64,000 bases of DNA from an uncultured Flavonifractor sp. (GTDB lineage: Bacteria > Bacillota > Clostridia > Oscillospirales > Oscillospiraceae): NCBI GenBank assembly GCA_947346365.1, contig CANAAV010000001.1, forward strand, positions 124,001-188,000. The letters are read 5' to 3'. The translations under genes and the position numbers were made by a program. The notes under the pieces were generated by a model that had not been told where the DNA came from, did no database searches, and saw only the letters and a program-made list of their open reading frames with translations. Shown piece after piece: positions 42,529 through 49,278 of this stretch. Within the stretch, counting starts at the first letter, position 1, and each line of letters starts with the position of its first letter.

Positions 42529-43851
42529 ATGCAAGAAAATCTGACCGCCCTTGTGGAGCGCGCCGGCATTGTCGGCGCTGGCGGCGCGGGCTTTCCCACC
42601 CATGTGAAGCTCAACGCCAAGGCGGACACCGTGATTATCAACGGGGCTGAGTGTGAGCCGCTGCTGCGTGTTGACCAGCAGCTGATGGCACAGCAGGCGG
42701 ACCGCCTGCTTCAGGCTCTGAATATGATTGTGGAGCAGGTGGGAGCAGGAGAGGGCGTGGTAGCGCTGAAAGAGCACTACCACGCCGCCGTGGCGGCCCT
42801 CCAGCAGGAACTGCCCCGCTATCCTAAGCTGCGGGTTCACCAGATGGGTGCGTTCTATCCGGCGGGCGATGAGCAGGTGATCGTCTATGAGGTCACGGGC
42901 CGCGTCGTTCCGGAGGGCGGCATTCCGCTGAACGTGGGCGTGGTGGTGACCAACGTGGAGACGGCGCTCAATGTGCTGGAGGCCACGGAGGGACGCCCGG
43001 TCACGGAGAAATATGTAACCCTGACCGGCGCTGTGCGCACGCCCAAGACCGTTAAAGTTCCTCTGGGCATCACTGTGGCGGAGGCGCTGGCCCTGGCTGG
43101 CGGTCCTACGGTCGCAGAGTACCGGATTGTAAACGGCGGTCCTATGATGGGACAGCTGGTGGCTCCGGAGAGCGCGATCACCAAGACCACTAAGGGCTTG
43201 ATTGTGGTCCCTGCGGGCCATCCGCTGTTGAACAGCCTAGAGCGTCCTCTGGGTGTGTCTACCCGGCAGGCGGCTACCGCCTGCATGCAGTGTTCCCTGT
43301 GCTCCGAGGTCTGCCCACGCGGCCTGCTGGGGCACCGTATTCAGCCCCACAAGCTCATGCGGCTGGCAGCTTACGGCAGCATGTGCGATCCGGCGCAGAC
43401 TCCCATGAATGCCTATCTCTGCTGCGGCTGCCGCCTGTGCGAGTATGCCTGTGTGATGGGACTTCAGCCCTGGAAACTCAATTCGAATCTGAAGGGAATC
43501 TTGGGGAAGCAGGGGATTCGAAACAGCCTTAATAACAAGCCGGAGCATGCTGCGCCCTTCCGGGAGTTCAAACGCTATCCGGTCCACAAGCTGATCCATC
43601 AGCTGGGCCTCGACGCCTATGACGTGGATGCGCCCATGGATGGAAATACGCCTGCATTTGGGAAAGTGACTCTTCCTCTGCGGCAGAATGTCGGCGCACC
43701 GGCGGAGCCGGTTGTCAGCGTAGGCGACCAGGTACAAAAGGGAGACCTCATTGCCCGCATCCCGGAGGGAAAGCTGGGGGCCAATCTCCATGCCAGTATC
43801 TCCGGTAAAGTTGCCGCTGTGGACGGCGGCAGCATTACGATCCAGGTCTGA
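42529..43851 (+). CDS. pduS: Cobalamin reductase, RnfC-like iron-sulphur flavoprotein
   Basis: A 440-residue protein with an RnfC/NuoF-like NADH-FMN fold (GIVGAGGAGFPTHVK at residues about 14-28), an SLBB segment, and two 4Fe-4S motifs: CMQCSLCSEVC (near 250) and CCGCRLCEYAC (near 292). It passes electrons from NADH to cobalamin for PduO and perhaps to PduT across the shell. AGGAGAGG lies 8 bases before ATG 42529. Last gene before the second promoter. Confidence 0.92.
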   Translation: MQENLTALVERAGIVGAGGAGFPTHVKLNAKADTVIINGAECEPLLRVDQQLMAQQADRLLQALNMIVEQVGAGEGVVALKEHYHAAVAALQQELPRYPKLRVHQMGAFYPAGDEQVIVYEVTGRVVPEGGIPLNVGVVVTNVETALNVLEATEGRPVTEKYVTLTGAVRTPKTVKVPLGITVAEALALAGGPTVAEYRIVNGGPMMGQLVAPESAITKTTKGLIVVPAGHPLLNSLERPLGVSTRQAATACMQCSLCSEVCPRGLLGHRIQPHKLMRLAAYGSMCDPAQTPMNAYLCCGCRLCEYACVMGLQPWKLNSNLKGILGKQGIRNSLNNKPEHAAPFREFKRYPVHKLIHQLGLDAYDVDAPMDGNTPAFGKVTLPLRQNVGAPAEPVVSVGDQVQKGDLIARIPEGKLGANLHASISGKVAAVDGGSITIQV

Positions 43852-43879
43852 GTACTCGGCTTCCATAGACCGCGGATCT

Positions 43880-43902
43880 TGTGCGGTTGTAGAAACCGCA
43901 CA
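43880..43902. terminator. Hairpin after pduS
   Basis: TGTGCGGTT (43880-43888) pairs with AACCGCACA (43894-43902), followed by GAAAAACGG rather than a T-run. It may be a weak terminator or an mRNA processing signal separating the two halves of the locus. Confidence 0.4.
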
Positions 43903-43937
43903 GAAAAACGGATGTTTTGCGCCTTGTTATGGTAGGA

Positions 43938-43966
43938 TTGACAAATAAAGCATCTTATGGTATGAT
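43938..43966 (+). promoter_or_regulatory. Second promoter inside the microcompartment locus
   Basis: TTGACA (43938-43943), 17 bp, TATGAT (43961-43966). Close to the sigma-A consensus, unlike the activator-type shell promoter, so the distal genes can be made on their own. Confidence 0.75.
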
Positions 43967-44019
43967 CTTTTTGTTCCCTTTCACCATAAGTGTTGAACGA
44001 AGAAAGCGAGGAAAAGAGT

Positions 44020-44919
44020 ATGGATATCCTGGCATTAGTAGCAGCCTTTGGCGGCGGTGTAATTGGCGCTTACATGGGCGCTGTTCCCGCGTTCGTCATG
44101 ACCGGCGTGTTCGCCCTGGTGGGCGGCGTCGCCACTGCGGCCGGTGTGGACGGCGGTGTTGCGATTAACACCATCGCGTTCGGCTCCTTCCTAGGTCCGC
44201 ACATTGCCTTTGCCGGCGGCGTGGCCGCTGCGGCTTACGCTGGCAAGCAGAAGAAGCTGGCCTCCGGCTCTGATGTGGTCAGCAGCCTGAATGGTCTGGC
44301 CGCTCCCGACGTGCTGCTGGTCGGCGGTCTTTTCGGCATCGTGGGTTACCTGCTGGCCGCCCTGATCGGCGCGACCCCCTTGGGCCCCCTGACCGACCTG
44401 CCCGGCATCTGCGTTGTCATTTCCGGCATTATTGTCCGCTTCCTGTTTGGCACGACCGGTCTGACCGGCAAGTACACCGGTGAAGGTCCCCGGGTGTGGT
44501 TCTCCACTGGCACCGGCTTTGTGTACAACGTAGTTCTGGGTGCTGGCATCGGCTGCGCTGTGAGCTTTGTGGCGGCTGGCCTGTACAATGCTGGCAACGC
44601 TGTGGCTCTGAGTATTTTCCCCATCATCTGCTTTGGCTTCTCCGCTACGACTCTGCTGTTCGCCTGCGGCGGCCTGGCCTGTCCGGCGACCCACCACATT
44701 TCTCTGCCCGCTGGTCTGGCTGCTTCCGTCGGCCTGGCTGCTTGGGGTCCCGCCGGCGCTCTGCTGGGCGTTGTGTTCGGTATCCTGGGCTCTCTGGGCG
44801 GCGATCTGTTTGGCAACAGCATCAACAGCCATGTGGACAGCCACATTGATCCCCCTGCTACCACCATTTTCATCCTGACTATCGTGGTCAACCTGATTAA
44901 AATGGCGCTGGGCGTATAA
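44020..44919 (+). CDS. Unrecognised polytopic membrane protein of the microcompartment locus
   Basis: A 299-residue, very hydrophobic, Gly/Ala-rich protein with about eight to nine membrane segments and short loops. Repeated glycine pairs (AAFGGGVIGAYMGAV; ALVGGVATAAG; GGLFGIVGYLLAALIGA) and a conserved-looking CPATHHISLPAGLAASVG suggest a transporter or channel. It is not similar to the EutH ethanolamine permease or the PduF glycerol-facilitator family by eye (no NPA motifs). By position it is the likely uptake or release protein for the diol or its products. ATG 44020 is chosen after GAGGAAAAG; an in-frame ATG 30 bases upstream lacks a site. Confidence 0.6.
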   Translation: MDILALVAAFGGGVIGAYMGAVPAFVMTGVFALVGGVATAAGVDGGVAINTIAFGSFLGPHIAFAGGVAAAAYAGKQKKLASGSDVVSSLNGLAAPDVLLVGGLFGIVGYLLAALIGATPLGPLTDLPGICVVISGIIVRFLFGTTGLTGKYTGEGPRVWFSTGTGFVYNVVLGAGIGCAVSFVAAGLYNAGNAVALSIFPIICFGFSATTLLFACGGLACPATHHISLPAGLAASVGLAAWGPAGALLGVVFGILGSLGGDLFGNSINSHVDSHIDPPATTIFILTIVVNLIKMALGV

Positions 44920-44944
44920 TCGAAACGAAGAATAGAGGACGCTT

Positions 44945-45493
44945 ATGGGAAAGTCGATTGGATTGCTGGAGCTGAAGAGTATTCCTGTCGGGGTGCAGAC
45001 CGCCGATGAGATGCTCAAGGCCGCCGACGTGGAACTGCTGGTGGCTACCGCTATTTGTCCGGGCAAGTACATCATCATTATCAGCGGACAGGTTGGGGCG
45101 GTGAAGAGCTCCATGGAAACTGGCAGGCAGACGGCGGGTGTGTTCCTCATCTGCCACCATACGATCAACAACGTACACGCATCGGTTCCCGCCGCGCTGG
45201 TGGGCACAGCTGATGTGGAGCGGATCACCTCATTGGGAATGGTGGAAACCATGTCGGCGCTCACTGCGGTACAGGCCGCAGACATCGCCGCCAAGGCGTC
45301 CAACATTACCCTGATGGAAGTCCGGGTAGCCCGTGGATTAGGCGGCAAAGGTTATCTGATCTTTACTGGCGAGGTTTCCGCTGTGAAGTCGGCATTGAAT
45401 TCCTGTGTGACCCAGCTGGCAGAGACCGGGGACATCACCAGCAGCTGTGTGATTCCTTCTCCCCATAAAGGTTTACTGGAGAAACTGATGTGA
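44945..45493 (+). CDS. pduT: Microcompartment shell trimer protein PduT-like (tandem BMC)
   Basis: A 182-residue tandem BMC protein: domain 1 (residues 1-90; SIGLLELKSIPVGVQTADEM) and domain 2 (95-182; SLGMVETMSALTAVQAADIA). The end SSCVIPSPHKGLL matches PduT. Salmonella PduT binds a 4Fe-4S cluster in the trimer pore through one cysteine per monomer and is thought to pass electrons through the shell with PduS. Several cysteines are present here (for example in LNSCVTQL and TSSCVIP) but the equivalent could not be fixed by eye. Confidence 0.85.
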   Translation: MGKSIGLLELKSIPVGVQTADEMLKAADVELLVATAICPGKYIIIISGQVGAVKSSMETGRQTAGVFLICHHTINNVHASVPAALVGTADVERITSLGMVETMSALTAVQAADIAAKASNITLMEVRVARGLGGKGYLIFTGEVSAVKSALNSCVTQLAETGDITSSCVIPSPHKGLLEKLM

Positions 45494-45530
45494 CATACTA
45501 AGTGATATCAAATGAAAGGAGGAACGCAGC

Positions 45531-45728
45531 ATGAGTGTTCAGGATTGCCCGAATTGCCATTATACGGCGCCCAAGCCGGAGGAAAAGAAAGACGAGGAAT
45601 GCCCTCAGTGCTTCTATCAGCCGGAAGAGAAGAAGGATGAGGAGTGCCCTCAGTGCTTCTATCAGCCGGAGGAGAAAAAGACCGAGGAATGTCCTCAGTG
45701 CTTCTATCAGCCGGATAAGAAAGACTAA
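45531..45728 (+). CDS. Small CxxC-repeat protein of the microcompartment locus
   Basis: A 65-residue, highly charged protein. It has four CxxC pairs: CPNC (6-9) and CPQC at 24-27, 39-42 and 54-57. The last three lie in a 15-residue unit, EEKKDEECPQCFYQP, repeated three times without gaps. No signal peptide or membrane segment. AAGGAGG lies 10 bases before the ATG, and the gene sits 37 bp after pduT and 22 bp before a peroxiredoxin-glutaredoxin gene, so co-expression is likely. Four CxxC pairs could bind two zinc or iron ions, hold iron-sulphur, or act as a multi-dithiol redox carrier. I do not recognise the family. Confidence 0.7.
   Translation: MSVQDCPNCHYTAPKPEEKKDEECPQCFYQPEEKKDEECPQCFYQPEEKKTEECPQCFYQPDKKD
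45579..45713 (+). repeat. Three 45-bp tandem repeats within the CxxC gene
   Basis: Units 45579-45623, 45624-45668 and 45669-45713 encode the 15-residue CPQC repeat. Units 1 and 2 differ only at synonymous positions; unit 3 has one replacement (Asp to Thr). The last 20 or so bases of each unit (from the second Cys codon) are nearly identical. Confidence 0.85.
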
Positions 45729-45750
45729 AGAAAAAGGAGCGTGAACAGCA

Positions 45751-46551
45751 GTGGAGCGTTTGGTTGGGAAAGCTGCGCCTAGCTTTGAGATGGAGACTTT
45801 AGCTGCAGATGGGGAGAATTTCGGCCGTGTATCCCTGGAGGATTATGCCGGGAAATGGCTGGTTCTGTTCTTCTATCCTATGGATTTTACTTTTGTTTGT
45901 CCTACGGAGCTCACCGCTTTTTCTGAGTGCCGGGCGAAGTTTGAAGCCGCCGGTGCGGAGATTTTGAGCGTGAGTACTGACAGTGTGTACACCCATCTTG
46001 CTTGGCAGCGCAATGGCTTAGGAAAGCTGGGCTATCCTATGGCTGCCGACCAAACTCTGCGTGTCTGTTCCGACTACGGCGTGCTTCTGGAGGGGGAGGG
46101 CGTAGCCCTGCGTGGCCTCTTCCTCATTGATCCGGAGCAGAAAGTGCGTTACAGTGTTATCCACGATAACAACGTGGGCCGGAACCCGGAGGAAGTCCTC
46201 CGGGTCCTGGCCGCGTTGCAGACGGGCGGATTGTGTGGCGCCGGCTGGAAAGCGGGCGAGAGCACCATTGATCCTAGCGCGCCTAAGGCAGAGAAACCCA
46301 TTGCCGGTGCGGCCAAGGGTGTAGCTGTGCGTGTGTATTCTATGCCTGGATGCAGCTATTGCCGCAGCGTGAAGGAATATCTTCACAGCGCCGGGGTGGA
46401 ATATGAAGAGGTGGACCTCTCCACAGATAAGGAGGGGCAGGCTTTTATGAACGCGCGGGGCTATACCGCGCTGCCTGTTACGGTAATAGGCAAGACTGAG
46501 ATTTCCGGCTATCATATGCCGAAGATTAAAGAGGCGTTAGGGCTGTCTTAG
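45751..46551 (+). CDS. Peroxiredoxin-glutaredoxin fusion protein
   Basis: A 266-residue enzyme with a 2-Cys peroxiredoxin (residues 1-185; peroxidatic Cys50 in FTFVCPTE, resolving Cys162 in GGLCGAGWKAG) and a C-terminal glutaredoxin-like domain (190-266; CSYC at 201-204, then TALPVTVIG). The fusion would reduce its own peroxidase disulphide, removing peroxides. It lies inside the microcompartment unit between the CxxC-repeat gene and pduU. A role in guarding oxygen-sensitive iron-sulphur and B12 enzymes is inferred. Start GTG 45751 with AGGAG 11 bases upstream. No obvious N-terminal encapsulation helix. Confidence 0.88.
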   Translation: MERLVGKAAPSFEMETLAADGENFGRVSLEDYAGKWLVLFFYPMDFTFVCPTELTAFSECRAKFEAAGAEILSVSTDSVYTHLAWQRNGLGKLGYPMAADQTLRVCSDYGVLLEGEGVALRGLFLIDPEQKVRYSVIHDNNVGRNPEEVLRVLAALQTGGLCGAGWKAGESTIDPSAPKAEKPIAGAAKGVAVRVYSMPGCSYCRSVKEYLHSAGVEYEEVDLSTDKEGQAFMNARGYTALPVTVIGKTEISGYHMPKIKEALGLS

Positions 46552-46572
46552 CAGAAGGGGTCGGTCGGCAAA

Positions 46573-46959
46573 ATGGAGAATGATTTGTTAGAAACTGGCA
46601 CATCTGAAGAGGGTAAGCTGCGTATTATTCAAGAGTCTGTGCCCGGTAAGCAGGTGACCTTAGCACATATTTTGTCCAGGCCCGACCCGTTGATTTACCA
46701 GGAGCTGAGCCTGACGCCCGGAGATGATTATGAGCATTCGGGTATTGGCATTTTAACCATGTGGCCGGCGGAGATTGCCGTGATCGGGGGGGATCTTGCC
46801 TTTAAGAACGCTCAGATTACAATGGGATTTTTGGACCGGTTTAGTGGCACGCTGATTTTTACAGGACGTTTGACCAATCTTCAGTCTGCAATGACCAGCA
46901 TTTTAGCTTATTTGAAGGATAAATTGGGCTTTACTGTCTGCAACATCACTAGGACGTAA
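46573..46959 (+). CDS. pduU: Circularly permuted BMC shell protein, copy 1
   Basis: A 128-residue protein of the PduU/EutS type: a 20-residue N-terminal stretch, then GKLRIIQESVPGKQVTLAHI and a permuted BMC fold ending in FSGTLIFTGRLTNLQSAMTSILAYLKDKLGFTVC. PduU hexamers have a beta-barrel that closes the pore; PduV docks to it. Its downstream neighbour is a paralogue. AGAAGGGG lies upstream of the ATG. Confidence 0.88.
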   Translation: MENDLLETGTSEEGKLRIIQESVPGKQVTLAHILSRPDPLIYQELSLTPGDDYEHSGIGILTMWPAEIAVIGGDLAFKNAQITMGFLDRFSGTLIFTGRLTNLQSAMTSILAYLKDKLGFTVCNITRT

Positions 46960-47079
46960 GATGGAATAGAGACTTTCCCCGGCTAGCTGCGGTCGTGCGC
47001 GCTGGTGTGGGGAGGTCTGCGGGCCAGGCGAATAGAAGTCAGTAATTCTATGGCCCGCTGGAGAAGGAGCGGAGTGGAA

Positions 47080-47460
47080 ATGGACCTTTTAGATATCGGG
47101 AGATCGGCAGAAGGCAAATTGCGCATCATACAGGAATCTGTGCCCGGTAAGCAGGTGACTTTGGCTCATATTATTGCCAGTCCTGATAAAATTGTTTATC
47201 AGAAGCTAGGGCTGGATCCTAAGCTGGATTATGAGCAGGCTGCCATCGGCATTTTGAGTATGACGCCTTCAGAAATTTCTGTAATTGCGGGCGATATTGC
47301 CATTAAAACATCTAAGATTGATATTGGGTTTATTGACCGGTTTAGTGGTACGCTGATTTTTACAGGACGGATTTCCAATGTCCAATCCGCGATTTCTGCC
47401 ATTTTGGCGTACTTAAAGAGCAAACTTGGCTTTACAGTCTGTGAGATTACTAAGACATGA
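47080..47460 (+). CDS. pduU: Circularly permuted BMC shell protein, copy 2
   Basis: A 126-residue paralogue of the preceding gene, nearly identical in the core (RIIQESVPGKQVTLAHI; DRFSGTLIFTGRI; LGFTVCEITKT) but different in the first residues and in the middle (WPAEIAVIGG versus TPSEISVIAG). ATG 47080 follows AAGGAG; an in-frame start 75 bases earlier has no site. The last codon overlaps the start of pduV (ATGA). Two such copies could form mixed hexamers. Confidence 0.87.
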   Translation: MDLLDIGRSAEGKLRIIQESVPGKQVTLAHIIASPDKIVYQKLGLDPKLDYEQAAIGILSMTPSEISVIAGDIAIKTSKIDIGFIDRFSGTLIFTGRISNVQSAISAILAYLKSKLGFTVCEITKT

Positions 47461-47963
47461 AGAAAATTATTCTTATGGGCCGGAGCGAGTGCGGCAAGAC
47501 AACGTTGACGCAGGCGTTGAAAGGTGATGTAATTTCCTATCAAAAGACGCAGTACATTAATCATTATGATGTAGTGATTGATACCCCTGGGGAATATGCG
47601 GAAACTACTACTTTAGCGCGTGCGCTGGCATTATACGCTTATGAGGCGGATGTGGTGGGACTTTTGTTGAACGCGACGGAGCCCTACTCCCTTTATCCTC
47701 CCTGTTGTACGGCGTGTTGCACCCGGCCCGTCATTGGAATTGTGACACAGATCGACCATGAGAAGGCCGACGTGGAGCGAGCGCACAATTGGCTTGCGCT
47801 GGCCGGATGCCGCCCGATTTTTCATGTCAGCTCTTATACCGGTGAAGGGATTTGGCAGATTTTAGACTATCTCCGGGAACCGGGGGATAGTCTTCCTTGG
47901 GATTCGGAGCAGGAGGCAAACCATCCGCGGATGGTCCTTTCGGACAAGTTCGGTGACCTGTAA
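47457..47963 (+). CDS. pduV: PduV/EutP family P-loop GTPase-like protein
   Basis: A 168-residue Ras-like fold protein. The P-loop is GRSECGKTT (8-16), a switch-like IDTPGEY follows near 41-47 and TQID near 97-100 corresponds to the NKxD position. PduV associates with the outside of the shell through PduU and affects microcompartment movement in Salmonella. It carries an unusual cysteine cluster, YPPCCTACCTRP. Translationally coupled to the upstream pduU. Confidence 0.85.
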   Translation: MKKIILMGRSECGKTTLTQALKGDVISYQKTQYINHYDVVIDTPGEYAETTTLARALALYAYEADVVGLLLNATEPYSLYPPCCTACCTRPVIGIVTQIDHEKADVERAHNWLALAGCRPIFHVSSYTGEGIWQILDYLREPGDSLPWDSEQEANHPRMVLSDKFGDL

Positions 47964-47977
47964 TAAGAAGAAAATTA

Positions 47978-48013
47978 TCCCCAGACAAGTGGAACTGTTC
48001 CACAGTCTGGGGA
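47978..48013 (+). terminator. Terminator-like hairpin ending the microcompartment locus
   Basis: TCCCCAGAC (47978-47986) pairs with GTCTGGGGA (48005-48013), with an inner GGAAC/GTTCC stem, followed by TTGATGTTT. T-tract weak but position right, 15 bp after pduV. Confidence 0.6.
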
Positions 48014-48114
48014 TTGATGTTTAAAAAGTGCTTCCGATTCTAGGCCTTGTTTGAGAACCTAAATATAGGCCTTTGCTACTCTGCTGCTGTCAATTCTGAC
48101 AATAAAATGAGGCT

Positions 48115-49059
48115 TTAAGGTTGCTCCACGTCTTTTTTTGTATCACTTTCCTGCGACGTTTCGCAAGAGGTGAGTTTTTCTGTAGAATTGCTGGGAAAAA
48201 TGGGAAAATGATGGCTGTGTCCGGGACCAATAGGAGTTACATTTCGGTCTCCGCCGACTCGGTAGACTACCGCGGCGCCCGCAGCTAGGCCGCCAATGGC
48301 CAGACCGCCGATAATGCCGATAGCCGGATTGACGGCCAGCAGGCCGCCAAACATAAAATTTAATGCGACGCCCGCGAGAGAAACAAGACTTAACAGCCGG
48401 GCATTACGGTTGATGTTGTTGTTAACGATAGAGGTATACGTATCCAGGTCTTTGATGACCGTGTTTTTGATTAGATCATATCGCTCCTCTAGAAAACGGA
48501 AGTCCAGTGCTACCTGCCCCTGCAGTACGTAGCTGTTTTGCATCTGCATGGGGAAATAACCTTTGTCAATGCGGGCAATGATTTCCTTTACGGCAATGAT
48601 TTGGTTGCCATATTCAGTATATTTCCGTCGGAAGTCTAAAATCTGATAGGTTCCGCTGTTATCCAGACGTTTATCCAGGGAATCCTCCAGCAGCTTCATA
48701 TCGCCAACACCCTGGTCGATGAGTTCTGTCAGGTCGGCGATTTTAAATTGGAGGGCATGCATAAGAACCTGCCCGATGTATTTGGCGTTTTTCGCTGCCA
48801 GGAATTCTTGAAATAGACCTTGCGCAGACTCCTCCAGCACTAGGTTGGTGCCAACCTGCCGCAGGCGCAACTCCCCCAGCATATCACTCTCGCCGTAGGT
48901 GAGTTCCAGGGTCAGAGCATTTTCGTCCCCGGAGATTCGCTGGCGGGTAACCTGCTGTTGGATAGGGCGGCAGAAAATACAGTATTCACTTTCTGCAAGT
49001 CCGGCGTCCTCATGGTGTCGGGCTTTACTCATGGCTTGAAAAAAGGTGAGTTCTTCCAT
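48115..49059 (-). CDS. CorA-like membrane protein without the GMN motif
   Basis: A 314-residue protein. A soluble N-terminal part (1-230) with long helices, including a stretch like the CorA stalk (LEDSLDKRLDNSGTYQILDFRRKY... LDFRFLEERYDLI), is followed by two membrane segments (about 236-254 and 259-281) and a polar tail of about 30 residues. CorA magnesium channels keep Gly-Met-Asn at the end of the first helix; here that position reads NFMFGG, so channel function is doubtful. GAGG precedes the ATG. Alternative: an unrelated two-helix protein. Confidence 0.5.
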   Translation of the reverse strand: MEELTFFQAMSKARHHEDAGLAESEYCIFCRPIQQQVTRQRISGDENALTLELTYGESDMLGELRLRQVGTNLVLEESAQGLFQEFLAAKNAKYIGQVLMHALQFKIADLTELIDQGVGDMKLLEDSLDKRLDNSGTYQILDFRRKYTEYGNQIIAVKEIIARIDKGYFPMQMQNSYVLQGQVALDFRFLEERYDLIKNTVIKDLDTYTSIVNNNINRNARLLSLVSLAGVALNFMFGGLLAVNPAIGIIGGLAIGGLAAGAAVVYRVGGDRNVTPIGPGHSHHFPIFPSNSTEKLTSCETSQESDTKKDVEQP

Positions 49060-49159
49060 GGAATACCTCGAATCAGGAGCGCGAAAGGCGGCGCTCTGTG
49101 AATCTTCTCCCGATTATGGGGTAAGGTAGACGGATCGCTGGATAAAACAGTTCAAGTAC

Positions 49160-49188
49160 ACTGTAAGCAAAAAAGAACGACAGAGCAA
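49160..49188 (-). promoter_or_regulatory. Candidate promoter of the CorA-like gene
   Basis: Minus-strand TTGCTC (49183-49188), 17 bp, TACAGT (49160-49165), about 100 bp before the start. The rest of 49060-49278 shows no gene. Confidence 0.45.
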
Positions 49189-49278
49189 GTGAATTTTTTG
49201 ACAGGCGGCCCCTTTTTTCGGCCAAGTTTGCGCTGCCGTTTAATAGTGCGGGGATTGGGAGGGCGGAAGCGGGGAGAC

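Noticed and set aside
45579..45713. 45-bp repeats as a CRISPR-like array
   Set aside because: The units are in frame, contiguous without spacers, and encode a regular peptide with synonymous differences.
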